The notes beneath the pieces were generated by a model. The model had not been told where the DNA came from. It ran no database searches and was given only the letters and a program-made list of their open reading frames with translations. DNA of 51,611 bases from Agromyces agglutinans (GTDB lineage Bacteria > Actinomycetota > Actinomycetes > Actinomycetales > Microbacteriaceae). Below are positions 16,310-24,679 of this stretch, piece after piece. How positions within the stretch are numbered: the stretch's first letter is position 1; each line of letters starts with the position of its first letter. The DNA lies in assembly GCF_009647605.1 (NCBI RefSeq), contig NZ_WJIF01000014.1, forward strand, positions 29,508 to 81,118, read 5' to 3'. A program made the position numbers and the translations under genes.

Positions 16310-18886
16310 GTGGCCACCGAGCAGGAATCCGCCCAGCACGCCGACGCCGGCGCGTACGACTTCGCCGCCATTCAAGACAAATGGCTCCCGAAGTGGGAGG
16401 AGCTCGACCTGTTCCGCGCCGGTCGCCCGGGCGACACCCGCCCTCGCAAGTACGTGCTGTCGATGTTCCCGTACCCGTCGGGCGACCTGCACATGGGTCA
16501 CGCCGAGGCGTTCGGGTTCGGCGACATCGCCGCGCGCTACTGGCGCCACCAGGGCTTCGACGTGCTGCACCCCATCGGCTGGGACTCGTTCGGCCTGCCC
16601 GCCGAGAACGCCGCGATCAAGCGCGGCGCCGACCCGAGCGCGTGGACCTATGCCAACATCGACCAGCAGAAGCGCTCGTTCCGCCGCTACGCGCCGTCGT
16701 TCGACTGGTCGCGCGAGCTGCACACGAGCGACCCCGAGTATTACCGATGGAACCAGTGGCTGTTCCTGAAGATGTACGAGCAGGGCATCGCGTACCGCAA
16801 GGCCGGGCTCGTCAACTGGTGCCCGGTCGACCAGACGGTGCTCGCGAACGAGCAGGTCGTCGACGGCCATTGCGAGCGCTGCGGGGCCGTCGTGACCAAG
16901 AAGGCCCTGACCCAGTGGTACTTCCGCGTCACCGACTACGCCGACCGGCTGCTCGACGACCTCAACCAGCTCGAGGGGGCCTGGCCGTCGAAGGTCGTCT
17001 CGATGCAGCGCAACTGGATCGGCCGATCCACCGGCGCCGACGTCGAGTTCGCGATCGAAGGTCGCGATGCGCCGATCCCCGTGTTCACGACCCGGCCCGA
17101 CACGTTGTACGGCGCGACCTTCATGGTCGTGGCGCCCGACTCCGAGCTCGCGGCCGAACTCGTCGCCGGGGCATCCGACGAGGTGAAGACCCGGTTCGGC
17201 GACTACCTCGACTCGGTGCGCGCCGAGAGCGACATCGACCGGCTCTCGACCGACCGACCCAAGACGGGCGTCTTCCTCGAGCGCTACGCGATCAACCCGA
17301 TCAACGGCGAGCGCCTGCCCATCTGGGCCGCCGACTACGTGCTGGCCGACTACGGCCACGGCGCGATCATGGCCGTGCCCGCGCACGACCAGCGCGACCT
17401 CGACTTCGCGCGCGCGTTCGACCTGCCCGTGCGCGTCGTCGTCGACACGAACCAGCCCGTCACGGGCGTCATCCCGGTGATCCCGCTCGACGAGCACGGC
17501 GTGCCGATGCTGCCCGAGGACCTCCCGGCGCTCGACCCCGTCAGCACCGGCATCGCCCTCACGGGCGAGGGCCGCCTGATCAACTCGGGCCCGCTCGACG
17601 GCCTGTCGAAGTCCAACGCGATCCGTCGCTCGATCGAGATGCTCGAGGAGCGCGGCCTCGGGCGCCCGGCGAAGAACTACCGCCTGCGCGACTGGCTGAT
17701 CTCCCGGCAGCGCTACTGGGGCACTCCCATCCCGATCATCCACTGCGAGCACTGCGGCGAGGTGCCGGTGCCCGAGTCCGACCTGCCGGTGCGGTTGCCC
17801 GACGCCGCGGGCCTCGACCTCTCGCCCAAGGGCAAGAGCCCGCTGGGCGCGGCCGACGACTGGGTGAACGTGACCTGCCCGTCGTGCGGCGCGCCCGCGA
17901 CGCGCGACACCGACACGATGGACACGTTCGTCGACAGCTCCTGGTACTACCTGCGGTACCTCAACGCGAACGACGAGACGCGCGCCTTCGACCCGAAGGA
18001 GGCCGAGAAGTGGGCCCCCGTCGACCAGTACGTCGGCGGCGTCGAGCACGCGATCCTGCACCTGCTCTACTCGCGGTTCTTCACGAAGGTGCTGTTCGAC
18101 CTCGGGTACCTGAGCTTCACCGAGCCGTTCACGTCGCTGCTGAACCAGGGCATGGTCCTCATGGACGGCTCGAAGATGTCGAAGTCGAAGGGCAACCTGG
18201 TCGAGTTCGCGTCGGAGCTCGACGCGCACGGCACCGACGCGTTGCGCGTGACGCTCGCGTTCGCCGGCCCGCCCGAAGACGACATCGACTGGGCGGATGT
18301 CTCGCCGGTCGGTTCCGCGAAGTTCCTCGCCCGCGCGTGGCGGATCTCCGGCGAAGTCGCGTCGAGCCCCGACGTCGAGTGGAAGACGGGCGACCCGGCG
18401 CTGCGCCGGATCACCCACCGGTTGCTGGCGGATGCCCCGCACCTCGCGGAGTCGTTCAAGTTCAACGTGATCGTGGCGCGGCTCATGGAGCTCGTGAACG
18501 CGACCCGCAAGGCGATCGACCAGGGCCCGGGTGCCGGCGACGCCGCCGTGCGCGAGGCCGCAGAGGTCACGGCGATGATCCTCGACCTGTTCGCGCCGTT
18601 CACCGCTGAAGACATGTGGGAGCGGCTCGGCTACGAGCCGTCCGTCGCGCTCGTGCCGTGGCGCAAGCCCGACCGTGCGCTCCTCGTCGAGGAGCAGGTC
18701 ACGGCGATCGTGCAGGTCGACGGCAAGGTGCGCGACCGCCTCGAGGTTTCGGCGAAGGTGACGGTCGAAGAACTCGAGCAGCTCGCCCGAGCATCGGCCG
18801 CCGTCGCGCGGGCGGTCGGCGAGCGCGAGATCGTGAACGTGATCGTGCGCGCGCCGAAGCTCGTGAACATCGCCACGCGCGGCTGA
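16310..18886 (+). CDS. leuS: Leucyl-tRNA synthetase
   Basis: A class I aminoacyl-tRNA synthetase that charges tRNA-Leu. The 858 residues include the HIGH-equivalent [11 protein letters not shown] (about residues 54-64), the CP1 editing domain (about 220-420, with [17 protein letters not shown] and the catalytic-aspartate region around [10 protein letters not shown]), a zinc-binding-like [14 protein letters not shown] insert with [21 protein letters not shown], and KMSKS in [10 protein letters not shown]. The anticodon-binding domain and a C-terminal domain ending [11 protein letters not shown] complete it. GTG 16310 fits the usual short N-terminus. TAGGCT at 16218-16223 could start an mRNA with a leader of about 80 bases. 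No T-box or leucine-rich leader peptide is visible there. Confidence 0.97.
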   Translation: MATEQESAQHADAGAYDFAAIQDKWLPKWEELDLFRAGRPGDTRPRKYVLSMFPYPSGDLHMGHAEAFGFGDIAARYWRHQGFDVLHPIGWDSFGLPAENAAIKRGADPSAWTYANIDQQKRSFRRYAPSFDWSRELHTSDPEYYRWNQWLFLKMYEQGIAYRKAGLVNWCPVDQTVLANEQVVDGHCERCGAVVTKKALTQWYFRVTDYADRLLDDLNQLEGAWPSKVVSMQRNWIGRSTGADVEFAIEGRDAPIPVFTTRPDTLYGATFMVVAPDSELAAELVAGASDEVKTRFGDYLDSVRAESDIDRLSTDRPKTGVFLERYAINPINGERLPIWAADYVLADYGHGAIMAVPAHDQRDLDFARAFDLPVRVVVDTNQPVTGVIPVIPLDEHGVPMLPEDLPALDPVSTGIALTGEGRLINSGPLDGLSKSNAIRRSIEMLEERGLGRPAKNYRLRDWLISRQRYWGTPIPIIHCEHCGEVPVPESDLPVRLPDAAGLDLSPKGKSPLGAADDWVNVTCPSCGAPATRDTDTMDTFVDSSWYYLRYLNANDETRAFDPKEAEKWAPVDQYVGGVEHAILHLLYSRFFTKVLFDLGYLSFTEPFTSLLNQGMVLMDGSKMSKSKGNLVEFASELDAHGTDALRVTLAFAGPPEDDIDWADVSPVGSAKFLARAWRISGEVASSPDVEWKTGDPALRRITHRLLADAPHLAESFKFNVIVARLMELVNATRKAIDQGPGAGDAAVREAAEVTAMILDLFAPFTAEDMWERLGYEPSVALVPWRKPDRALLVEEQVTAIVQVDGKVRDRLEVSAKVTVEELEQLARASAAVARAVGEREIVNVIVRAPKLVNIATRG

Positions 18887-19028
18887 GCGCGGACCAGGTC
18901 GCGGGCCGGTCCGTGGCCTCGGCCGGTGTCCGGTCAGGCTCGGTCCGGTCCGGTCCGTGACAGGCGATCGATGGGCTGATCCGTCCCCATCTCCGGCCGG
19001 GGCCGGCTCCGGGGGTTTCGCGAGACCG

Positions 19029-19034
19029 TAGCGT
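19029..19034 (+). promoter_or_regulatory. -10-like hexamer TAGCGT for comEA
   Basis: TAGCGT ends 7 bases before ATG 19042, again the short-spacing pattern with no Shine-Dalgarno. The preceding 140 bases hold GGTCC-type short repeats (about 18927-18957) and no gene. Confidence 0.5.
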
Positions 19035-19041
19035 CCGAGGC

Positions 19042-19785
19042 ATGCCCGACCCGCGTCCCGGCCCGCTCGCTGCGGGCGACCCGCTCGCTGCGGGCGACCC
19101 GCTCGACGCGCTCGATCCCGCGGCGAGGCGTGCGCCGCGTCGCGCCCGCATCGCGGTGGGCGCCGCCGTCGTCTGCTTCGTCGCCGCGGTCGCGGTGGCC
19201 GCGCTCGTGTCGGCGAGCGCGGCCGGCGGGGGAGCGCAGGGCGTGGTCGACGCGCCGGCCGCCGCAGCGGGCGAAGGCGCCGCGGTCGCATCCGACGGGT
19301 CGACGGATGCCGCGGGCGATGAGCCGACCGTGCTGGTGCACGTGCTCGGCGCGGTCGCCGAACCCGGACTGGTCGAGCTCGCGGCCGGCTCGCGCGTCGT
19401 CGACGCGGTGGCCGCGTCCGGCGGATTCCGCGACGACGCGGACCCGGCGGGCGTGAACCTCGCCCGCCCGGTCGCCGACGGCGAGCAGCTCGTGGTACCC
19501 GCGGTCGGCGAGGTCCCGCCGCCCGGGGCGGGCGGCGGACCGGGTGCCGGCGTCGGCGGCGGTGCCGGCGCAGGTTCCGCGGCACCCGGTGACGGGCTCG
19601 TGCACCTGAACACGGCGGGCCTGGCGGAGCTCGACACGCTGCCGCGCATCGGTCCCGCCCTCGCGCAGCGCATCCTCGACTGGCGGGAGTCGAACGGCGG
19701 CTTCACCAGCGTCGACCAGTTGCGCGAGGTGGCCGGCATCGGCGATGCGACGTTCGCCGGACTCGTCGACCTCGTCGCGCTGTGA
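19042..19785 (+). CDS. comEA: ComEA-family helix-hairpin-helix DNA-binding protein
   Basis: A surface-anchored double-stranded DNA receptor in naturally competent bacteria. Its role in this group is usually unproven. The 247 residues contain an N-terminal cytoplasmic tail, one transmembrane helix (about 39-60, AVGAAVVCFVAAVAVAALVSA), a SLBB domain (about 95-155, VLVHVLGAVAEPGLVELAAGSRVVDAV), a Gly/Ala/Pro linker, and a C-terminal double HhH (LNTAGLAELDTLPRIGPALAQRILDWRE). The cytoplasmic tail holds two and a half copies of the hexapeptide LAAGDP, from an 18-bp tandem repeat. The stop overlaps the comEC start in GTGA. Confidence 0.93.
   Translation: MPDPRPGPLAAGDPLAAGDPLDALDPAARRAPRRARIAVGAAVVCFVAAVAVAALVSASAAGGGAQGVVDAPAAAAGEGAAVASDGSTDAAGDEPTVLVHVLGAVAEPGLVELAAGSRVVDAVAASGGFRDDADPAGVNLARPVADGEQLVVPAVGEVPPPGAGGGPGAGVGGGAGAGSAAPGDGLVHLNTAGLAELDTLPRIGPALAQRILDWRESNGGFTSVDQLREVAGIGDATFAGLVDLVAL
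19066..19104 (+). repeat. Short tandem repeat, 18-bp unit, inside comEA
   Basis: The unit CCGCTCGCTGCGGGCGAC occurs twice in tandem, followed by a partial copy beginning CCGCTCGAC. It encodes LAAGDP repeats in the cytoplasmic tail of ComEA. In-frame units would let the tail vary in length without a frameshift. Confidence 0.75.
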
Positions 19786-22232
19786 GCTCGACCGCGCGTG
19801 GGCGCGACCTCCGCCTGCTCGCGCCGGCCGCGGTCGCCTGGGCCTCGGCGTGGCTCGCGGTCGCCGCGCCTGACGTCGCCATCGCCTCCTGGGTGCCGAT
19901 GGCGCTCGCCTGGGCGCTCGCACTCGGCGCGTTCATCGGCGTCGTCATCGTGCATCGCACGGGGCGTGCGCCGGGCGTGCGCGCGGTGGCCGCGGCGGTG
20001 CTCGTCGCGAGCGCGGCCGCGGCCGTCGTCGTGCACTCGGCGCACGCGACCGCGCTCGTGCGCGATGCTTCCCCGCTCGCAGCCGCCGCGGCCGACCATG
20101 CGACGGTCGATGTCGCCGTCGAGCTCACGGGAACGCCCCGCGCGGTCATGGCCTCGCCGACCATGCCGTGGCTCGCCGACGACGGAATGGTCCGCTTCGA
20201 CGCGAGGCTCGTCGCGGTCGACGGACGGGCCGCGTCGCCCGTGTCGGTGCGCGTCAGCGGCGCTGAGGCCCGTGGACTCGGCTTCGGGGCCATCGCCGGG
20301 TTCCGGGCCCGCGTGATGCGTGCACCGGCGGCTGAGGCCGAGGGGTTCGTGCTCCGCCCGGTCGGCGACCTCGACGTGCGGGCACCCGGGCCCCTGCTCG
20401 CGTGGTCGGCGGCGCTTCGCGCCGGCTTCGCCGAGGCCGCCGACCGCCTCGGCGGCGACGGGGGAGCCCTCGTACCGGGGCTCGCGATCGGCGACACCGC
20501 CGCCGTGGGCGCCGAGCTCGATGCATCCATGAAGGCGTCGTCGCTCAGCCATCTCACCGCCGTTTCGGGCGCGAACTGCGCGATCGTGACCGCCCTCGCG
20601 TTCGCCCTCGCCGCCGCGTGCGGTGCGCCGCGCGCGGTCCGCGTGGTCGTCGCCATCGCAGCGCTCGCGGGCTTCATCGTGCTCGTCACTCCCGAGGCGA
20701 GCGTCGTGCGCGCCGGGGCGATGGCGATCGTCGTCCTCGTGGCGACGGCGTCGGGGCGGCCCGGCGGCGGCGTGGCCGCGCTGTCGGTCGCGGTCATCGC
20801 GTTGCTGGCCGTCGACCCCTGGTACGCGCGCGACTACGGGTTCGCGCTCTCGGTGTGCGCGACGGCCGGGCTGCTGCTGCTCGCCGGGCCGATCGGCGAG
20901 CGACTCGCCCGGTTCGTGCCGGGCCCGCTCGCGGTGGTGCTGGCGGTGCCGATCGCCGCCCAGCTCGCGTGCCAGCCGGTGCTCGTGCTGCTCGCGCCGT
21001 CGATCGCGTCCTACGGCGTCGTCGCCAACCTGCTCGCGGGGCCGGCGGCGCCCGTCGGCACGATGGTCGGACTCCTCGGATGCCTCCTGCTGCCCGTGCT
21101 CCCGTCGGTCGGCTTCGCGGCGCTGCAGGTCGCCTGGTTGCCCGCCACCTGGATCGCGATCGTGGCGCACGGCATCGCCGCGCTGCCGGGCGCGCAGCTG
21201 CCGTGGCTCGCCGACGCGCCCGGCGCAGCACTGCTCGCCGCCGTCACCGCCGGCGCGCTGTGGCTCGTGCTGGCCCGCCGCCGCCCCGTCCGGCTCGTGC
21301 GCGCGGTGGCCGGATGCCTCGTCCTCGCTCTCGCCATTCCCGTCGGCATACTCGTCGGAGGCCCGGCGGTGATCCGGTCCGGGGCGCCGGGGAACTGGAC
21401 CATCGCCGCGTGCGACGTCGGCCAGGGCGATGCGGTGCTCATCCGCTCGGCCGGGAGCACGGCGCTCATCGACACCGGTCCCGACGCCCAGGCGCTCGAG
21501 CGCTGCCTGCAGCTCACGGGCGTCGACCGGATCGACCTGCTCGTGCTCACGCACTGGGATGCCGATCACGTCGGCGGCAGCGACGCGGTCGCCGGACGCG
21601 TCGGAACGGTACTGCACGGCCCGCTCGACGGTGAGCGCTCGGACCGCGTCATCGAGCCCATGGCCGCCGCGGGCGCCGAGTTCGTCGAGGCGACGGCGGG
21701 ACGGCGCGGGCGTCTCGGGGACGCCTCGTGGGAGCTGCTCTGGCCGCCACCGGGCGAGCCGCCCGGCAACGATGCGAGCCTCGTGCTCGACCTCGAGATG
21801 CCTGGGTGGCGTGGCCTGTTCCTCGGCGACCTCGGCGAAGGTGCGCAGCAGCGGATGCTGGCGCGCACGGCGCTGGCGCGCTACGACCTGGTCAAGGTCG
21901 CCCACCACGGGTCGGCCGACCAGTCGGCCCAGGTGTACTCGGCGGCGGCCGCGACGGTCGGCATCGTCGGCGTGGGCGCCGACAACGGGTACGGGCATCC
22001 CACCGGGCACCTCCTCGACCTGCTGGCGTCGGCCGGCACCGCCGTCGTGCGCACCGACCTTGCCGGCACGTCGCTCATCACGGTCGTCGACGGGGAGTTC
22101 GAGCTGTGGTCGGAACGCCGCGCGCGGGCCCCGGCACCGCGGGCCCCCGGCACCGGCGGCACCGGCACCGCGGGAGGCGGCACCGCGCGGGCGCCGTCGG
22201 GGGCCGACCGTAGACTTGACCGACGACGGTGA
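19782..22232 (+). CDS. comEC: ComEC/Rec2-family competence membrane protein with MBL-fold domain
   Basis: The predicted channel for single-stranded DNA uptake, 816 residues. An N-terminal hydrophobic region and OB-like DUF4131 segment (about 1-200) precede the competence domain with helices around 230-530 (LSHLTAVSGANCAIVTAL carries the family's HLTAVSGxN motif). A C-terminal metallo-beta-lactamase-like domain follows (about 545-770, CDVGQGDAVLIRSAG, then LVLTHWDADHVGGSDAV with the HxxDH metal motif, and VAHHGSAD). All three modules are present and uninterrupted. The start is coupled to comEA by GTGA, and its stop overlaps the holA start. Confidence 0.94.
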   Translation: MSSTARGRDLRLLAPAAVAWASAWLAVAAPDVAIASWVPMALAWALALGAFIGVVIVHRTGRAPGVRAVAAAVLVASAAAAVVVHSAHATALVRDASPLAAAAADHATVDVAVELTGTPRAVMASPTMPWLADDGMVRFDARLVAVDGRAASPVSVRVSGAEARGLGFGAIAGFRARVMRAPAAEAEGFVLRPVGDLDVRAPGPLLAWSAALRAGFAEAADRLGGDGGALVPGLAIGDTAAVGAELDASMKASSLSHLTAVSGANCAIVTALAFALAAACGAPRAVRVVVAIAALAGFIVLVTPEASVVRAGAMAIVVLVATASGRPGGGVAALSVAVIALLAVDPWYARDYGFALSVCATAGLLLLAGPIGERLARFVPGPLAVVLAVPIAAQLACQPVLVLLAPSIASYGVVANLLAGPAAPVGTMVGLLGCLLLPVLPSVGFAALQVAWLPATWIAIVAHGIAALPGAQLPWLADAPGAALLAAVTAGALWLVLARRRPVRLVRAVAGCLVLALAIPVGILVGGPAVIRSGAPGNWTIAACDVGQGDAVLIRSAGSTALIDTGPDAQALERCLQLTGVDRIDLLVLTHWDADHVGGSDAVAGRVGTVLHGPLDGERSDRVIEPMAAAGAEFVEATAGRRGRLGDASWELLWPPPGEPPGNDASLVLDLEMPGWRGLFLGDLGEGAQQRMLARTALARYDLVKVAHHGSADQSAQVYSAAAATVGIVGVGADNGYGHPTGHLLDLLASAGTAVVRTDLAGTSLITVVDGEFELWSERRARAPAPRAPGTGGTGTAGGGTARAPSGADRRLDRRR

Positions 22233-23263
22233 TGGGAGACATGGTGGCGCAGCGCACGGCCTCGGCCAAGAGCAGGGTCGCGATCCCGCAACTCGGCTGG
22301 AATCAGGTTCGTCCGGCGCCGATCGTGCTCGTATCGGGTTCCGAAGACGTGCTCGCCGAGCGGGCGATCTCGATGCTGCGCGACCTCCTCCGCTCCGAAG
22401 ACCCCTCGCTCGAGGTGAGCGACCTCGAGGCCGACGGCTATCGCCGTGGCGAGCTCATGACGCTCGCGAGCCCCTCGCTGTTCGGCGAACCGAGGCTCAT
22501 CCGCGTGAGCGCGGTCGAGAAGGCGAGTGACGACTTCCTGCTCGACGCGCTCGAGTACGTCGAGGCGACCGCCGAGTCGACGACGGTGATCCTCCGCCAC
22601 CGCGGGGGCATGCGCGGCAAGAAGCTGCTCGATGCCGTCCGCGCTGGCGCGGGCGACGCGATCGAGGTCGTCTGCGCCGAGCTGAAGAAGGACGCGGAGA
22701 AGCAGGACTTCGCCGCCGCCGAGTTCCGCGCCGCGGGCCGGCGCATCGCACCCGCGGCCCTGCGCGCCCTCGTCGCGGCGTTCAGCGACGACCTCGGCGA
22801 ACTCTCCGCGGCCTGCCGCCAGCTGCTCGCCGACGCACCGGGCGACATCGATGAGCGGACCGTCGCCAAGTACTACGGCGGTCGCGTCGAGACGACCGCG
22901 TTCACCGTGGCCGATGCGGCGATCGCGGGCCGTCACGGCGAGGCGCTCGTCGCCCTGCGCCAGGCGATCGACTCCGGCGCCGATCCGGTGCCCATCGTCG
23001 GCGCGTTCGCGGTCAAGATCCGCACCATGGCCAAGGTGCACGGCGTCCGCGGGGCCTCGGGGCAGCTCGCGTCGAGCCTGGGCTTGGCGCCGTGGCAGGT
23101 CGACCGCGCGCGGCGCGACCTCGTCGGGTGGGAGGACGCCGGCCTCGCCCGCGTCATCGAGGCGCTCGCGGCGACCGACGCGGCCGTCAAAGGCGCCGAG
23201 CGCGACCCCGTCTTCGCGCTCGAACGCCTCGTCGGCCTCATCGCCGACCGCGGCCGCGACTGA
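22229..23263 (+). CDS. holA: DNA polymerase III delta subunit
   Basis: The delta subunit of the clamp loader, which opens the beta sliding clamp. The 344 residues have the family layout: an AAA+-like N-terminal domain (PIVLVSGSEDVLAERAISMLRDLL; then FGEPRLIRVSAVEKASDDF), a lid (DLGELSAACRQLLAD; YYGGRVETTAFTVADA) and a helical collar domain ending KGAERDPVFALERLVGLIADRG. Starts at GTG 22229 (overlapping the comEC stop), ATG 22232 and ATG 22241 are all possible. The first is used here because of the overlap. TAGACT at 22211-22216 may give an additional promoter. comEC followed by holA is conserved order in many bacteria. Confidence 0.93.
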   Translation: MMGDMVAQRTASAKSRVAIPQLGWNQVRPAPIVLVSGSEDVLAERAISMLRDLLRSEDPSLEVSDLEADGYRRGELMTLASPSLFGEPRLIRVSAVEKASDDFLLDALEYVEATAESTTVILRHRGGMRGKKLLDAVRAGAGDAIEVVCAELKKDAEKQDFAAAEFRAAGRRIAPAALRALVAAFSDDLGELSAACRQLLADAPGDIDERTVAKYYGGRVETTAFTVADAAIAGRHGEALVALRQAIDSGADPVPIVGAFAVKIRTMAKVHGVRGASGQLASSLGLAPWQVDRARRDLVGWEDAGLARVIEALAATDAAVKGAERDPVFALERLVGLIADRGRD

Positions 23264-23281
23264 GCTGCAACTCCCCAACGA

Positions 23282-23317
23282 GAACGGGCCCCGCACCGTG
23301 AGGTGCGGGGCCCGTTC
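23282..23317. terminator. Bidirectional hairpin terminator between holA and rpsT
   Basis: A perfect 16-bp stem with arms GAACGGGCCCCGCACC and GGTGCGGGGCCCGTTC and a 4-base loop GTGA. It is placed 18 bases after the holA stop and 14 bases from the convergent rpsT stop. A long U-run is lacking, as is common in actinobacteria. Confidence 0.85.
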
Positions 23318-23331
23318 GGCCGAGGCGCCGG

Positions 23332-23592
23332 TTACAGCGCGGCGGCCTGCTTCGCGATGGCCGACTTGCGGTTCGCGGCCTGGTTCTTGTGGATGACGCC
23401 CTTGGAGGCGGCCTTGTCGAGCTTGCGGTTCGCGACCTGGACGGCGGCGGTCGCCTGCTCCTTGTCGCCGGCCGAGATCGCCTCGCGCGCAGCGCGCACG
23501 ACGGTCTTCAGCTCGCTCTTGACGGCCTTGTTGCGCTCCTGCGCCTTCAGGTTGGTGCGGTTGCGCTTGATCTGCGACTTGATGTTTGCCAC
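23332..23592 (-). CDS. rpsT: 30S ribosomal protein S20
   Basis: A primary 16S rRNA-binding protein of the small subunit, 86 residues. [22 protein letters not shown] is the canonical S20 N-terminus, and [17 protein letters not shown] the conserved C-terminal helix. The GTG start at 23592 is supported by this alignment. It is preceded by CGAAAGACACACCAC, a weak Shine-Dalgarno. The leader is about 100 bases, from a promoter near 23701-23730. In several bacteria S20 represses its own translation. The long leader leaves room for this, but no specific mimic was recognised. Confidence 0.97.
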   Translation of the reverse strand: MANIKSQIKRNRTNLKAQERNKAVKSELKTVVRAAREAISAGDKEQATAAVQVANRKLDKAASKGVIHKNQAANRKSAIAKQAAAL

Positions 23593-23700
23593 GTGGTGTG
23601 TCTTTCGTTCTCGTGTGGGTGCGGAAGTGCCGTCGCGAGGTAGAGGGGCTCGCATCCGGCGTTTCGTGCGGGGTGGGACCCACACGCAAGCCAACAGGCA

Positions 23701-23730
23701 ACGATACCAGCTTCGCGCCCCGCGCACCAA
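23701..23730 (-). promoter_or_regulatory. Promoter of rpsT
   Basis: On the minus strand TTGGTG (23730-23725) is followed after 18 bases by TATCGT (23706-23701), one of the best -35/-10 pairs in the window, as expected for a ribosomal protein gene. The leader to GTG 23592 would be about 100 bases. Confidence 0.6.
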
Positions 23731-23742
23731 TGACGGTGCGCG
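23721..23742. terminator. Hairpin after the hydrolase gene, overlapping the rpsT -35
   Basis: A perfect 8-bp inverted repeat, CGCGCACC and GGTGCGCG, with a 6-base loop. It begins immediately after the hydrolase stop codon, so it probably ends that transcript. The rpsT -35 lies within the same bases. Confidence 0.55.
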
Positions 23743-24522
23743 TCAGGTCGCAGCGGCGGATCGCCGGGTGGCCTTCGCACGCCGGTGCTCGAGTTCGGCG
23801 ACCGCACCCAGCACGACGGCGGTGAACTCGCGTGGGCGCACGAGGCTGACCAGGTGCGTGGCGCCGGGGATCACGACGAGTCTCGCATCGCGCGCGGCGC
23901 GGAGCATCCGTCGCTCCTCGAACCGGAAGTGGTCGTACCGGCCGTTGACGAGCCACACCGGGCAGTCGACGCGCGCGAGCGCGGCCTCGGGGTCGAGGGT
24001 GCCGACGGCCGCGAGCGCCGGCGCCATCACGTCGAGCGCGACGCCGCCCGCGACGACGTCGTCGGCCGCCTCGCGCCCGAGGAAGAGGCGGGCCATGCCG
24101 TCGTTGACCGCACGCCCCTGGTCGGGCAGCCTCCCGATCGCCGCGGCGAGCCGCTGGTACCCGGCGAGCGCGACGCCGCGCGGGCGCGTGCCGCACGAGG
24201 CGGCGACGAGTCCGTCGATCCGACCGGGATGGCGCGCGGCGTACTCGATCGAGAGGTAGCCGCCGAGGCTGAGGCCCACGAGCAGGCGCGGTGCGGGCGC
24301 GCCGTCGCCGCGCGAGCCTGCTGCGTCGCCGCCCGACACGGCCTCGTCGATCGTGTCGATCGCGGCGTGCACCGAGAACGGTTCGCCGCGCCGCGTGCCG
24401 TGCGCGGGCAGGTCGACGGCGTGCACGTCGAGGTCGTGCTCGGCGAGGGGCCGCAACTGGTTGCGCCACATCGTCGCCGAGGTGCGGATGCCGTGCACCA
24501 GCACCACCCTGGCCCGAGTCAT
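23743..24522 (-). CDS. Alpha/beta-hydrolase fold protein
   Basis: A predicted serine hydrolase of 259 residues. The oxyanion-side motif [13 protein letters not shown] is near residues 7-19, the nucleophile elbow is GLSLGG (serine near residue 105), and the late histidine is in PGATHLV near residue 236. An acidic residue in VNGRYDHF (about 208-215) could complete the triad. The substrate cannot be named. ATG 24522 is chosen because GGGAGG sits 6 bases upstream and the fold begins at once. A longer reading frame upstream lacks this support. It is divergent from lepA, and its 3' end carries a hairpin shared with the rpsT promoter. Confidence 0.87.
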   Translation of the reverse strand: MTRARVVLVHGIRTSATMWRNQLRPLAEHDLDVHAVDLPAHGTRRGEPFSVHAAIDTIDEAVSGGDAAGSRGDGAPAPRLLVGLSLGGYLSIEYAARHPGRIDGLVAASCGTRPRGVALAGYQRLAAAIGRLPDQGRAVNDGMARLFLGREAADDVVAGGVALDVMAPALAAVGTLDPEAALARVDCPVWLVNGRYDHFRFEERRMLRAARDARLVVIPGATHLVSLVRPREFTAVVLGAVAELEHRRAKATRRSAAAT

Positions 24523-24610
24523 CCGTCGCCTCCCATCGAGGTTCGCTCGGTCGACGGGCTCGGTCCGCGTGCGGTCCGCAGCGCCGTCGCGTGCGACCAG
24601 CGTAGCGATC

Positions 24611-24636
24611 GGGTGCGGATGCGGCATCCGTCACCC
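24611..24636. repeat. Extended inverted repeat in the hydrolase/lepA divergent gap
   Basis: GGGTGCGGATGC and GCATCCG(T)CACCC flank one central G. This makes a 12-bp stem with a single bulged T, whose inner 15 bp (24616-24630) are perfectly symmetrical. It lies about 30 bases upstream of the lepA -10-like sequence and about 90 bases upstream of the hydrolase start, so an operator for either gene is possible. Confidence 0.6.
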
Positions 24637-24666
24637 GGCGCGCGCGGGCGACCGGCCGGAACATGG

Positions 24667-24672
24667 GAGAAT
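24667..24672 (+). promoter_or_regulatory. -10-like hexamer GAGAAT for lepA
   Basis: GAGAAT within TGGGAGAATCG ends 7 bases before ATG 24680. The same 11-mer precedes recO and dusB at similar distances, so it appears to be a recurring extended -10 variant. Confidence 0.5.
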
Positions 24673-24679
24673 CGTCGGG

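Noticed and set aside
16218..16310. Possible T-box or leucine leader peptide upstream of leuS
   Set aside because: No T-box core and no leucine-rich short frame. The GTG-started frame in the leader is Arg/Pro-rich and runs on into leuS, so it is only a shadow. Some GC-rich pairing is present but not diagnostic.
18927..18957. GGTCC/CGGTCC short repeats between leuS and comEA
   Set aside because: A few copies of a 5-6 base unit in a GC-rich gap with no symmetrical layout, so probably slippage noise.
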